Origin: Acidimicrobiales bacterium
GTDB taxonomy: Bacteria > Actinomycetota > Acidimicrobiia > Acidimicrobiales > Aldehydirespiratoraceae
DNA length: 64,000 bases
Reading direction: 5' to 3'
NCBI GenBank assembly: GCA_033344915.1
Contig: JAWPML010000001.1
Coordinates: 4,234,263-4,298,262, forward strand
The number at the start of each line of letters is the position of its first letter. The stretch's first letter is position 1. Under the pieces are notes generated by a model. That model saw nothing but the letters and a program-made list of their open reading frames with translations. It made no database searches and was not told where the DNA came from. The position numbers and the translations under genes are program-made. Shown one piece after another: positions 32,594 to 40,550 of the stretch.

Positions 32594-33154
32594 TCAGATC
32601 AGGTAGAGCGCGGGGTAGAAGAACACCCACACGACGTCGACGAAATGCCAGTACTTCACACCGGCCTCGACCGGCCACGGATCCTCGTCGTAGCGGCCAC
32701 GGCGAGCTCCGCCGGCGACGATCCCCAAGAAGATCAGGCCCGTGACGACGTGAAACGCGTGAACTCCGGTCATCAGGAAGAAGATGGAGCCGTACTCGGT
32801 TCCCGGTGGGAACGCGTCGAAGGCCTCAGTCCACTCGATCGCGACACCGCCTAGGAACACGGCTCCGAGCAAGAGGGTCAGGCCGAGGTACCGGGTCGTA
32901 CCGGCGCGGTCGCCGTGCGATGCCGCGTGCTCCGCCCGGAACGCGGTGTAACTGGAGGCAAGGAGGATCGACGTGATGACCAGCCCGATGGTCTGCGACA
33001 CGTGTTCGTCGACTTCGGTGCCAAGCAGAGCGAATCGTGTGGCGAGAATTCCGGCGAAGAGCATCAGCTCGGATGCCATGAATAGCCAGAGTCCGACTCG
33101 GTTGAGCCGCAAGCGGCCATAGGTCGGCGCTGCGGGAACGACGGTGGAAGTCAT
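32594..33154 (-). CDS. ctaE: Cytochrome c oxidase subunit III
   Basis: A 186-residue protein with five membrane helices: 'VGLWLFMASELMLFAGILATRFAL' near the start, 'GVAIEWTEAFDAFPPGTEYGSIFFLMTGVHAFHVVTGLIFLG' and 'KYWHFVDVVWVFFYPALYLI' at the end, all family landmarks. The first two helices of mitochondrial-type COX3 are absent, as in most actinomycete and A2-type enzymes. Adjoins the subunit IV-like gene. Confidence 0.93.
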   Translation of the reverse strand: MTSTVVPAAPTYGRLRLNRVGLWLFMASELMLFAGILATRFALLGTEVDEHVSQTIGLVITSILLASSYTAFRAEHAASHGDRAGTTRYLGLTLLLGAVFLGGVAIEWTEAFDAFPPGTEYGSIFFLMTGVHAFHVVTGLIFLGIVAGGARRGRYDEDPWPVEAGVKYWHFVDVVWVFFYPALYLI

Positions 33155-33346
33155 TCAGCTCACCGCCCTGATGTTCATCAACTGCATGAACGAGCGAACG
33201 ATCAGGCCGGCCTTTGCCAGACCGAGGACGGTGAGCCATACAAAGAGCCCGGACCACTCGCCCACGCTGGCGACGTACTCGATCAGCGTCAGCGCGGCGA
33301 GAAGCAGGACGGTCTGTGCGCCCGGTGACTCTCGAAGCCGGGTCAT
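33155..33346 (-). CDS. Cytochrome c oxidase subunit IV-like small membrane protein
   Basis: A 63-residue protein with two hydrophobic segments ('TVLLLAALTLIEYVASVG' and 'LFVWLTVLGLAKAGLIVRSFMQL'). 'LAKAGLIVRSFM' fits the COX4/CtaF-type 'lakA.lv..fFMhL' motif of bacterial oxidases. It overlaps the subunit I stop by four bases and abuts subunit III, so its place in the complex is clear from context. Confidence 0.8.
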   Translation of the reverse strand: MTRLRESPGAQTVLLLAALTLIEYVASVGEWSGLFVWLTVLGLAKAGLIVRSFMQLMNIRAVS

Positions 33347-35172
33347 GAGAACTCACCTCCAGCGGCGCTTCCGGCCGCGTTCAGGTCGGCATGGACCGAG
33401 TCGGGCTCGCCGTAGCCGTAGGGATCGGCCAGTACGACGGGCTGCGTCTCGAAGTTCTCGTGCGGGGGCGGCGATGGGATCTGCCACTCGAGTGTTCGGG
33501 CACCCCACGGGTTCACAGGAGCGGACTCGCCGCGGCGCCAACTCATGATGAAATTCCACAGGAAGATGACAAAACTCGTTCCGAGGAAGAATCCGCCCAG
33601 AGAGACGGCACGGTTCGCATCCTCCAACTCGGGCGAGTAGTCGGCGACACGCCGGTTCATGCCTTGGATTCCCAACGTGAACATCGGGAGAAAGGTGGCG
33701 TTGAACCCAATGATCATCCACCAGAAGTGGACCTTGCCCAGCCGGGCGTTCATCATGCGCCCGGTCATCTTGGGGAACCAGTAGTAGATCGCACCGAACA
33801 GACCGAAGATGCCGCCGCCGAGAATCACGTAGTGGAAGTGGGCGACGACGAAGTACGTGTCCTGCAGTTGGATGTCGACAGGAACGTCGGCCAAGAAGAC
33901 GCCGGTGACACCTCCGATCAGGAAGTTGAATAGAACGCCAAGCGAAAAGAGCATCGGCACGGTGAACCGGATACGACCCAACCACAGCGTGCCGAGGGCG
34001 CTTAGGAAAATCAGGCCGGTGGGTATCGAGATCAGCTCGGTCGTTGCGAGGAAGGGCTTTCGAAGCGCCTCAGGCATACCACTCGTGAACATGTGGTGGG
34101 CCCACACGATCGAACTCATTCCCATGATGCCCAGCAAGCCGCCCACTGCCCAGCGATAGCCGAACAGCGGCTTGCGGCTGAAATGCGAGATGGTTTCGAG
34201 TGTGATCCCGAACGCCGGGATGATCATTATGTAGACGGCCGGATGTGAATAGAACCAGAACACGTGTTGATACAACAACGGCTCGCCGCCCGATGCAGGG
34301 TCGAAAAATATCGTGCCTGCAGTACGGTCGAGAATCACCAGCAGCATAGCAAGGCCGATGAACTGGGTGAACACCAGAGCGAGAATCGCGGTGACGAAGA
34401 TCGACCAGACAAAGATCGGCAGCCGGGTCCAGGTCATGCCCGGCGCGCGCATACCGACGACGGTGACGATGATGTTGAGGGCGCCGATGATCGAGGACAG
34501 CCCGAGCGTGAAGAACGCGAGGTTGAAGAAGAGCCCACCGGTGTCCGACTCAACCGACAGAGGGGCGTATCCAGTCCAGCCCGTGTCGTACCCGCCGGCA
34601 AGGAAGGAGGCGGTCAGGGCGACGAGTACGGGTGGCACGAGCCAGTACGACAGAGCGTTGAGTTTGGGGAACGCCATGTCGTCGGCGCCGATCATGATAG
34701 GGACGACGTAGTTGCCGAAGGCGCCCACCGTCGCGGCGACGGCCACGAACACCATCATTGTGCCGTGCAGGCTCATGATCGAGTTGTACTGGTCCGACCC
34801 AACCAGGTCTTCACCGGTGCTCATGAGTTCGTATCGCATGAGCATGGCGAAGAGACCCGCCAGAAAGAACATGAAGAGGAAGGTGATGAGGTACTGGATG
34901 CCGATCACCTTGTGGTCTGTGTCGAAGTCGAAATACCGATGTTTGCCAGCCGCCGTGTAGCTGGCCGGTTCTCGACCGAACCAGGTCCGGACCCAGTACC
35001 GCCATACTCCGACTCCGAGCAGCCAGCCGGCGACGCCGAAGAGCCAGGCCCCGGCGGTGACGGACTCGACCTCCCACGCGGCTGAACCAGACGCGGCCCG
35101 TACTGACATGATGAGGACCGCCCCAATGAGGAATCCAACGGCGCCGCCTACGACGCCCCATATCACTCTCAT
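33343..35172 (-). CDS. ctaD: Cytochrome c oxidase subunit I (A2-type aa3)
   Basis: A 609-residue heme-copper oxidase with an extra N-terminal membrane segment of about 75 residues. Heme and CuB ligands are seen in 'SLHGTMMVF' (low-spin His), 'HVFWFYSHPAVYIM' (CuB His and crosslinked Tyr), 'WAHHMFTSG' (CuB His pair) and 'VAHFHYVILGG' (heme His pair). YSHPAVY replaces the GHPEVY Glu, marking the A2 D-channel (YS motif). Central catalytic subunit: O2 reduction with proton pumping. The promoter upstream of subunit II carries a BlaI-type operator. Confidence 0.95.
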   Translation of the reverse strand: MRVIWGVVGGAVGFLIGAVLIMSVRAASGSAAWEVESVTAGAWLFGVAGWLLGVGVWRYWVRTWFGREPASYTAAGKHRYFDFDTDHKVIGIQYLITFLFMFFLAGLFAMLMRYELMSTGEDLVGSDQYNSIMSLHGTMMVFVAVAATVGAFGNYVVPIMIGADDMAFPKLNALSYWLVPPVLVALTASFLAGGYDTGWTGYAPLSVESDTGGLFFNLAFFTLGLSSIIGALNIIVTVVGMRAPGMTWTRLPIFVWSIFVTAILALVFTQFIGLAMLLVILDRTAGTIFFDPASGGEPLLYQHVFWFYSHPAVYIMIIPAFGITLETISHFSRKPLFGYRWAVGGLLGIMGMSSIVWAHHMFTSGMPEALRKPFLATTELISIPTGLIFLSALGTLWLGRIRFTVPMLFSLGVLFNFLIGGVTGVFLADVPVDIQLQDTYFVVAHFHYVILGGGIFGLFGAIYYWFPKMTGRMMNARLGKVHFWWMIIGFNATFLPMFTLGIQGMNRRVADYSPELEDANRAVSLGGFFLGTSFVIFLWNFIMSWRRGESAPVNPWGARTLEWQIPSPPPHENFETQPVVLADPYGYGEPDSVHADLNAAGSAAGGEFS

Positions 35173-35217
35173 GTGCCGATTCCTCCCCCGGTCGGGTCCG
35201 GTGGCGGGGCCGGGTGA

Positions 35218-35934
35218 CTAGCCATTGACGAACGCCTCGAACTCTTCTTGGGTGACGACTTCAACCTGGGTCCACATGCGAGCGTGGCCAACGCCACACA
35301 ACTCGGCGCATTGGACCCGCAACAGGGACTCGTCAGAGAACGAGCCGAGCTTCTCGGCTGTGACCATCGTGGTGGTGATGGTGCCCGGGATGGCATCGAT
35401 CTTGATACGCATGGCGGGAATCCAGAACGAATGGATGACGTCGGTCGAGGTGACCCGGAACATGACCCGCGTGTCGATCGGGAGGACCAGGGTGCCTCGG
35501 GTTCGGCGATCGGAGTCGACGTAGATGAACTCCCAGCTCCAGCGCTCGCCCTGGACGTCGATGATGACCTCCGGTTCGGGCTCGGCCCTCAGTTCGTCGA
35601 GTCCGGTGAAGCCCGGCGTGATGATGACGAGTACCGCCAGGGCGCTCGTGATGAGCACCCACGCCGAAACGAAGGGACGATTGTCGCGGATCGGCGCTCC
35701 ATCCTCGTCGGCTCCTCGATCCCGGTCTCGGAAGACCGCATAGCCGCCCATGACGAGAACGAACGCCATGACGGGGATCGAGAGGTAGAGCAAGAAGTCG
35801 AAGGCGTCATCGGAGATCCGTGCTTCTCGCGAGGCACCAAAGGGATGGATCTCGGTGTTGCCGGCGACGACAAGCCCGATCACCGACAGGATGACCCACG
35901 ACACGCCAACGATCAGGTTTCTGCGGGTCGCCAT
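35218..35934 (-). CDS. ctaC: Cytochrome c oxidase subunit II
   Basis: A 238-residue protein with two N-terminal helices ('LIVGVSWVILSVIGLVVAG' and 'YLSIPVMAFVLVMGGYAVF'), an additional hydrophobic segment, and a cupredoxin domain. The binuclear CuA site is complete: 'HSFWIPAM' (His), then CAELCGVGHARM (two Cys, His, Met). No fused cytochrome c domain. First gene of the oxidase operon, 39 bases from the 33-base operator palindrome. Confidence 0.94.
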   Translation of the reverse strand: MATRRNLIVGVSWVILSVIGLVVAGNTEIHPFGASREARISDDAFDFLLYLSIPVMAFVLVMGGYAVFRDRDRGADEDGAPIRDNRPFVSAWVLITSALAVLVIITPGFTGLDELRAEPEPEVIIDVQGERWSWEFIYVDSDRRTRGTLVLPIDTRVMFRVTSTDVIHSFWIPAMRIKIDAIPGTITTTMVTAEKLGSFSDESLLRVQCAELCGVGHARMWTQVEVVTQEEFEAFVNG

Positions 35935-35972
35935 CGTTACCCCCCCTACGTGGAGCTAACCGCGGGGATGGC

Positions 35973-36005
35973 GCCACGTCAACTACAACCTGTAGTTGAC
36001 GTGGC
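35973..36005. promoter_or_regulatory. Long BlaI/CopY-type operator between ctaC and the peptidase/BlaI pair
   Basis: A 33-base palindrome with perfect 15-base arms (GCCACGTCAACTACA and TGTAGTTGACGTGGC) around ACC. Its core AACTACA-ACC-TGTAGTT is a variant of the island's TACGACA operators. It lies between the divergent oxidase operon and the M56/BlaI pair, so it may control both. Confidence 0.75.
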
Positions 36006-36084
36006 TCGAACCCCGGCCGGTCTTCCTCCTTGCCGCGAGTGAGGAGTCGGCTATCTTGACTTGTACCGCCGACGGGAGTGGACC

Positions 36085-36906
36085 GTGACCGTCCAGTTGA
36101 TCACAGCGACCATGACGCTCCTACTGCTACCACGTCTCGCGCGGCGTGCAGGTGCGGCGGGAACCACGGTGCGACTGATGTCGGTCTGGGCGCTGATGCT
36201 TGGCGGCTTCCTCGCCGTCGTGACCCTGATGGCGTGTGCCAATGCGCTTCGGGGCGACTCCGGAGCCGGGGCAGCGCAGCGCCACCTCATTGGCGGCGTA
36301 CCGGCGGTCGGCTGGGTGAGCCTCGCTATGGCCACGTCCGCGCTCGTATCGGCGCCCCGCACAATTGCGTTCGCGGCGAGGAGGCGCCGATGGATCCGAC
36401 GCGAGCTTCACCACCTTCCGCGGCGGCGCATCGACGACATCTCGATCGCGCCCATCGACCGCAGCGATGTGTACGCGATGGCGGTGCCCGGCGACGACGA
36501 GTGCGTTCTCGTCTCGCAGGGGGCACTGGTCCAGCTGTGCGACGACGAGCTGCGGGCCCTCATTCACCATGAGCAGGCGCACCTGCGGATGGGCCACCAC
36601 CGAGACCTTCTCCTCGCACGCGTCGCGGAGCGTTCGTGCTGGTTCGTGCCCGGAATCCACCGGGCTGCTGCGACGTTGCGCCTCTCGCTCGAGGTCTCGG
36701 CGGACGCAGCGAGTCGGCAACAGCTTGGCGTCGCCCCGATCTCCGGCGCGCTACGTCTCGCAGGGGAACCGTCGGGCTCTCCCCGACGGTTGGCCGTCGA
36801 CGCGTCACGGAGTCGCTATTGGGGCGTACTTGCAATCGCTGTCATGATGGGAGTCTCGCTGTTTGCCATCAGTGCGGAATTCACTTGGTTGATGGGGGGC
36901 CCATGA
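36085..36906 (+). CDS. M56-family (BlaR1-like) membrane metallopeptidase
   Basis: A 273-residue protein with membrane helices at the N-terminus ('LITATMTLLLLPRLARR', 'LMSVWALMLGGFLAVVTLMACA', 'VGWVSLAMATSALVSA') and one at the end. The zinc site is H162-E-Q-A-H166 in 'LIHHEQAHLRMGHH'. Unlike BlaR1/MecR1 it has no extracellular penicillin-binding sensor domain. It is translationally coupled to a BlaI repressor, which it may cleave. GTG start at 36085 with GGGAG upstream. Confidence 0.85.
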   Translation: MTVQLITATMTLLLLPRLARRAGAAGTTVRLMSVWALMLGGFLAVVTLMACANALRGDSGAGAAQRHLIGGVPAVGWVSLAMATSALVSAPRTIAFAARRRRWIRRELHHLPRRRIDDISIAPIDRSDVYAMAVPGDDECVLVSQGALVQLCDDELRALIHHEQAHLRMGHHRDLLLARVAERSCWFVPGIHRAAATLRLSLEVSADAASRQQLGVAPISGALRLAGEPSGSPRRLAVDASRSRYWGVLAIAVMMGVSLFAISAEFTWLMGGP

Positions 36907-37283
36907 CTCGCGGCGCGAGCTCCAGGCGGCGGGGGAGTGGGGAGTTGGAGGCGTTGGTCTTGCGGTCGCTCTGGCGACTCGATTCGTGGGCGACTCCGGC
37001 ACTGGTGCTCGATGCCATCCCCGACCCGTTGGCGCACACCACTGTGGTCACGGTCCTCCGCCGCCTTCACCAGAAGGGGGAGCTCGATCGTCGCGCTGTG
37101 GGGCGGACCCACGAGTACCGGCCACGACTGACGTCGGAAGAACGCACGGCCGGGGCGATGGCCGAGATTCTGCGGGCGGCCGACGATCCGGCACTAGCGC
37201 TCAACCATTTCGTCGCCGGCCTCGATGTCGGCAATCGATCGATCCTGCGCCGCCACCTCAGGTCGCGGCCTCCGGCCAGCTGA
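36903..37283 (+). CDS. BlaI/CopY-family repressor (first copy)
   Basis: A 126-residue winged-helix protein: 'GELEALVLRSLWRLDSWATPALVLDAI' then 'HTTVVTVLRRLHQKGELDRRAVGRTHEYRP', the BlaI recognition helix and wing. The C-terminal half is a short dimerisation region. No CopY-type CxC metal hook is visible. It is expected to bind the TACGACA-type palindromes; the nearest is 35973-36005. ATGA overlap with the peptidase gene. Confidence 0.88.
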   Translation: MTRGASSRRRGSGELEALVLRSLWRLDSWATPALVLDAIPDPLAHTTVVTVLRRLHQKGELDRRAVGRTHEYRPRLTSEERTAGAMAEILRAADDPALALNHFVAGLDVGNRSILRRHLRSRPPAS

Positions 37284-37321
37284 CCTTGGCGGCGGCGTCG
37301 GTTCTTGCGCAGCAGTAGTGG

Positions 37322-37885
37322 TCAGGAACTGATGTAGTCGTCGATGTTTCCTTCGAGCCAGCTGCGGCTCACCACGCCTGTGGTGCTGTCGGCGATCGTG
37401 CCGTCGGGGGCGATGAAGAACGTGCTCGGGGTGCTCGTGACCTCGTAAGCGCTACTGATCTCGCCGGTGCGATCCATGAGGAACTGGTAGTCGAGGCCGT
37501 ACCTGGCCACGAAGTCGTCGACTGCGGCGTCGGGTTCTTGGATACTGACCGAGAGAACTTCGAAACCGTGAGCGTTGTGGATGTCGTAGGCCGCCCGCAA
37601 CTCGGGGGCACTGGCGTTGCACGCCACTCAATAGGTGTGCATGAAGGTGACGGCGACCGGTTGTCCTCGGTAGTCGCTGAGGCGGACCGTCTCGCCTTCG
37701 GGCGTTTCGAGCTCGAAGTCGGGCGCGAGCGCAGCGACCTGGTCGTCGGATCCTCCCGCGAAGAGGACGATCCCGGTCACCGCGAGGACGATCACGGCCG
37801 CGGCGGCCCAGCGGATGCGCTGTCGGCGTTGTCGTGCGCGTCGGGCGGCCTCCCGTCGTGCCCGTTTCGTTTGTTTGTTGGTCAT
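37322..37885 (-). CDS. AhpC/TlpA-like redoxin, candidate selenoprotein (UGA at codon 86)
   Basis: Reading through one TGA (37630-37628) yields a 187-residue protein. A basic N-terminus and one membrane helix ('AAAAVIVLAVTGIVLFAGG') lead to the redoxin domain: 'APDFELETPEGETVRLSDYRGQPVAVTFMHTY-U-VACNASAPEL'. U sits where the first Cys of CxxC occurs in homologous redoxins and the second Cys is kept. The later part ('VLSVSIQEPDAAV', 'STPSTFFIAPDGTI') is fully family-like. ATG at 37885 has a GGGAG ribosome site. It is downstream of a CcdA gene, its likely electron donor. A pseudogene copy lies around the IS3 element. Confidence 0.78.
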
Positions 37886-37908
37886 GATGCTCCCATCGGG
37901 TCGCGTGG

Positions 37909-38811
37909 TCATGTGCGGCTTCGGGTCGCGCCGACGTCGGGATCGGTCGAGGCGGCGGGCGGCGCGGCCGCGGTGGTCTGGCTGCGGAGCCGGGTGAGCG
38001 CAACCACCGTGGCGATAGCGAGCGCGGCCAACAGGGCCAGCCGTTGGGAGCCGACGGACTGAATGGTCTCGACGAACCAGAGGCGGATGTCCTCTGCGGT
38101 CTCGATCACCGGGTCGGTGTCGAGGTTGCCGTCATAGACGGCGAGTTCCCATCGTCCGTACCAGATGGCGTATGCGCCGGCTGCCACCATGAGGATGCCG
38201 CCGACGCGTGGGGCGATGCGTGAGAGTCGTCGCATGTGGTTGGCCACGGTGCTGTGGGCGAGCGCGGAGGCGACGCTGAGCACCAGGATGATGATGCCCA
38301 TGCCGAGGGCGTAGGCGATGTAGGTGGCCAGTCCCTCGGCGGTGGACTGAGAAAGCGCGGTGCCGGTGACGGCGAGGAATGGTCCGATCGTGCACGACAG
38401 TGACGCGACGGCGTAGGTGATCCCGTAGCCGACCATCACCTTCGGGCTGTTCGCGCCGGTCGAGAACCGTGGCCCGCGGATCGCAAGCGTCGGTTTCCAG
38501 CCCACCGCCATGGCCAACCCGGCAACGACGAGCAGCCCGCCGATGACGATCGTGACCCAGGGGAGCTGGCGCCGGGCCTCTCCCGCGATGCTGTCGATGA
38601 TGAGCCCGACCGAGGCGAACACGACGATGAACCCGACCGAGACCGCGGCGGCGACACCGACCGCACGCAGGATTCGCTGGTCGAGGCGGTCGTGCACCTG
38701 GTCACCGGCAACGAACGCGCCGATGTAGGCGGGGAGCAGCGAGAACCCACACGGGTTGAACGTCGCGACCATGCCTGCCGTGAACGCCAGCGCGATCGGG
38801 CCGCTGATCAT
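37909..38811 (-). CDS. ccdA: CcdA/DsbD-like cytochrome c biogenesis membrane protein
   Basis: A 300-residue protein with about six to seven membrane helices. The paired cysteines of the CcdA family are present: ATFNPCGFSLLPAY (Cys21) and 'SLSCTIGPFLAV'. It carries electrons from cytoplasmic thioredoxin across the membrane. The start at 38811 has AGAGG 8 bases upstream. It is followed by the redoxin Sec candidate, and lies behind the BlaI-type operator at 38839. Confidence 0.9.
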   Translation of the reverse strand: MISGPIALAFTAGMVATFNPCGFSLLPAYIGAFVAGDQVHDRLDQRILRAVGVAAAVSVGFIVVFASVGLIIDSIAGEARRQLPWVTIVIGGLLVVAGLAMAVGWKPTLAIRGPRFSTGANSPKVMVGYGITYAVASLSCTIGPFLAVTGTALSQSTAEGLATYIAYALGMGIIILVLSVASALAHSTVANHMRRLSRIAPRVGGILMVAAGAYAIWYGRWELAVYDGNLDTDPVIETAEDIRLWFVETIQSVGSQRLALLAALAIATVVALTRLRSQTTAAAPPAASTDPDVGATRSRT

Positions 38812-38838
38812 CGAGGTGACCTCTGCACCCGGCAAGAC

Positions 38839-38855
38839 TACGACAAACTGTCGTA
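38839..38855. promoter_or_regulatory. BlaI/CopY-type operator between ccdA and a TlpA gene
   Basis: TACGACA-AAC-TGTCGTA is a perfect dyad. It ends directly before the ATG of the plus-strand TlpA gene at 38856, leaving no room for a ribosome site, and lies 28 bases before the ccdA start on the other strand. It could control both directions. Confidence 0.82.
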
Positions 38856-39422
38856 ATGACGAGCGCGACCCCCGACGGCGAGGCCGAGAACCGATTGACG
38901 ACGCGACGGCTTGCGGTGGTCGCGATCGTCGTCGCGATCGCGGCGTGGGCGGGCTGGACCGCGCTGCGTGAACCCGATCTGCCCGACTTCGTCGCGTCGG
39001 GCGACCCCATGGAGCTGCCAGCCGACGGTTCCTTCCCGTCGGTGGGCCTCGATGAATTCGAGGCGATCCTTGTCGGCCAGCGAGGCCGACCGGTGGTGGT
39101 CAACATCTGGGCGTCATGGTGCGCGCCATGCCGAACTGAAATGCCATTGCTGCAGTCGGCCGCCGACACCTACGCGGGTGAAGCCGTGATCCTGGGGATC
39201 GCGTCCAACGACGACCCCGACGCGGCACAGGACTTCCTCCGAGAGCTCGGGCTCAGCTACCCGAACGTCTACGACACGACCGGCGAGATCCGAGTCGCCC
39301 TGGGTCTGACCGCCTACCCCACCACCTATGTCTTCGACGCCGACGGAACCATTCGCGCCCGGGTCGACGGCGGTATCTCCGAACAGCGGCTCGCCGGCTT
39401 GATCGAGGATGCGCTCGGGTGA
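38856..39422 (+). CDS. TlpA-family thioredoxin-like protein
   Basis: A 188-residue protein with an N-terminal membrane anchor ('LAVVAIVVAIAAWAGWTAL') and a TlpA fold. The active site IWASWCAPC has ordinary Cys89 and Cys92; the cis-Pro loop reads 'LTAYPTTYVFDADG'. The ATG follows the operator palindrome immediately, so the mRNA may be leaderless. Overlaps the next gene by four bases. Role: thiol reduction outside the cytoplasm, paired with CcdA. Confidence 0.9.
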   Translation: MTSATPDGEAENRLTTRRLAVVAIVVAIAAWAGWTALREPDLPDFVASGDPMELPADGSFPSVGLDEFEAILVGQRGRPVVVNIWASWCAPCRTEMPLLQSAADTYAGEAVILGIASNDDPDAAQDFLRELGLSYPNVYDTTGEIRVALGLTAYPTTYVFDADGTIRARVDGGISEQRLAGLIEDALG

Positions 39423-40153
39423 TCGACTACGGCCTCCTCGTCAGTGTGATCATCGCCTTCGGCGTCCCGTCGCTGCTCATGTGGTGGTGGCCGTTGGACA
39501 CTGCGCCGCTCGCCGCATCAGGCGCCGAGCCACCCGGGTTCCTCGACGTCGCCGTCGGCCCCGCGTTCGCCGGACTGGCAGTCGGGCGGCTGGTCACCCT
39601 TGCCCTGGACGACCCCAACTCGCTCGGCAGCCTCTCGGACATGCTGATCATCCGCAGTGGCGTGGAGTTCTGGCCCGGCGTCATTGGCGCGGCCGCGGTG
39701 ATCGCTTGGACCGAGCACCGATCAGCTGTCCCGCGCCTGAGTCGCGTGGCCGCGATCGTGCCGCTGGCGATGGTCGGCTACGCCGCCTACGAGGCAGCCT
39801 GCATCTTCCGCGATGGCTGCTTCGGTCCCGCGAGCGATGTCGGGCTGAGCCCACCCGGAGTGTCGTCCACGATGTTTCCGATTGGATGGGTCATGGCCGC
39901 CGTGCTGATTGTCGCCGCGGTCGCCGTTCGAGAGCTCGCGGCTCGAGTTCGACCGCCGGCCGTCGTGGTCGCCGCAGCAACGGTCGCGGTTGCAGGTGTT
40001 CGTGCCGTTGGTTCGATCTGGCTCCCGCACGTCGGTGATGGCCTGACCCGCCAACACGTCACCTCGATCGTGGTCACCGTGACCGCTCTTGCCGCGCTTT
40101 GGGTCCTCACCGCGTCCGCTCGTCGCCACCAGCCGAGCACGCCGTCGAGTTGA
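39419..40153 (+). CDS. Polytopic membrane protein, distantly Lgt-like
   Basis: A 244-residue protein with about seven hydrophobic segments. 'LDVAVGPAFAGLAVGRLVTLALDD' and 'AACIFRDGCFGP' vaguely recall Lgt-type membrane proteins ('GARl...', 'rigC..G') but the Lgt signature Arg-Gly-Asn block is missing. It is coupled by a GTGA overlap to the TlpA gene, so it probably belongs to the same thiol-redox unit. The function is not recognised. Confidence 0.6.
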   Translation: MIDYGLLVSVIIAFGVPSLLMWWWPLDTAPLAASGAEPPGFLDVAVGPAFAGLAVGRLVTLALDDPNSLGSLSDMLIIRSGVEFWPGVIGAAAVIAWTEHRSAVPRLSRVAAIVPLAMVGYAAYEAACIFRDGCFGPASDVGLSPPGVSSTMFPIGWVMAAVLIVAAVAVRELAARVRPPAVVVAAATVAVAGVRAVGSIWLPHVGDGLTRQHVTSIVVTVTALAALWVLTASARRHQPSTPSS

Positions 40154-40239
40154 CGGTCTCGTGACTCGGCGATGACTCAAGGATGTGGGGCCGGCAGTCG
40201 ATGGGACGGGCAGAAGGCTCGACACGGGAGGTTGATGCC

Positions 40240-40485
40240 ATGTTGGACACGGTGAAAGGGAAGTTCGCCGCTGCGCTTGCGATGGTCGCCTGCTGTGGGC
40301 TGTCGATGGCCATCGCGCTCGGCCTCGTTGCCTTCAGCTCCACGCTTCTCATCAGCGGAGTGGCCGTTGCAGTGGCGGTCGGGTGCGTGCTCTTCATGAT
40401 GGCGTTCGGCCACCGCCATCATCGACCCGCTCCCGACGTCGAGGCGCCGGTCAGCAACACCGAACTCGACGCGGCGAGCCGCTGA
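40240..40485 (+). CDS. Small membrane protein with CC motif
   Basis: An 81-residue protein starting MLDTVKGKF, with two hydrophobic helices ('AAALAMVACCGLSMAIALGLVAF' and 'LLISGVAVAVAVGCVLFMMAF') and a His-rich tail (GHRHHRP). The vicinal Cys pair in the first helix recalls MerT-like transporters. GGGAGG ribosome site 8 bases before the ATG. The function is unknown; metal handling is suggested by residues and context only. Confidence 0.65.
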   Translation: MLDTVKGKFAAALAMVACCGLSMAIALGLVAFSSTLLISGVAVAVAVGCVLFMMAFGHRHHRPAPDVEAPVSNTELDAASR

Positions 40486-40550
40486 TCCCGGCAGACCAAG
40501 CCGAAGACGCCCTTGACATTCCACCTGAGAGGTAGCTCTACGCTCCAGGC

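Noticed and set aside
40514-40550. MerR-type promoter before the 491-residue protein
   Set aside because: TTGACA with an ACCT/AGGT dyad and a 19-20 base spacer is suggestive, but the arms are only four bases and the -10 is poor.
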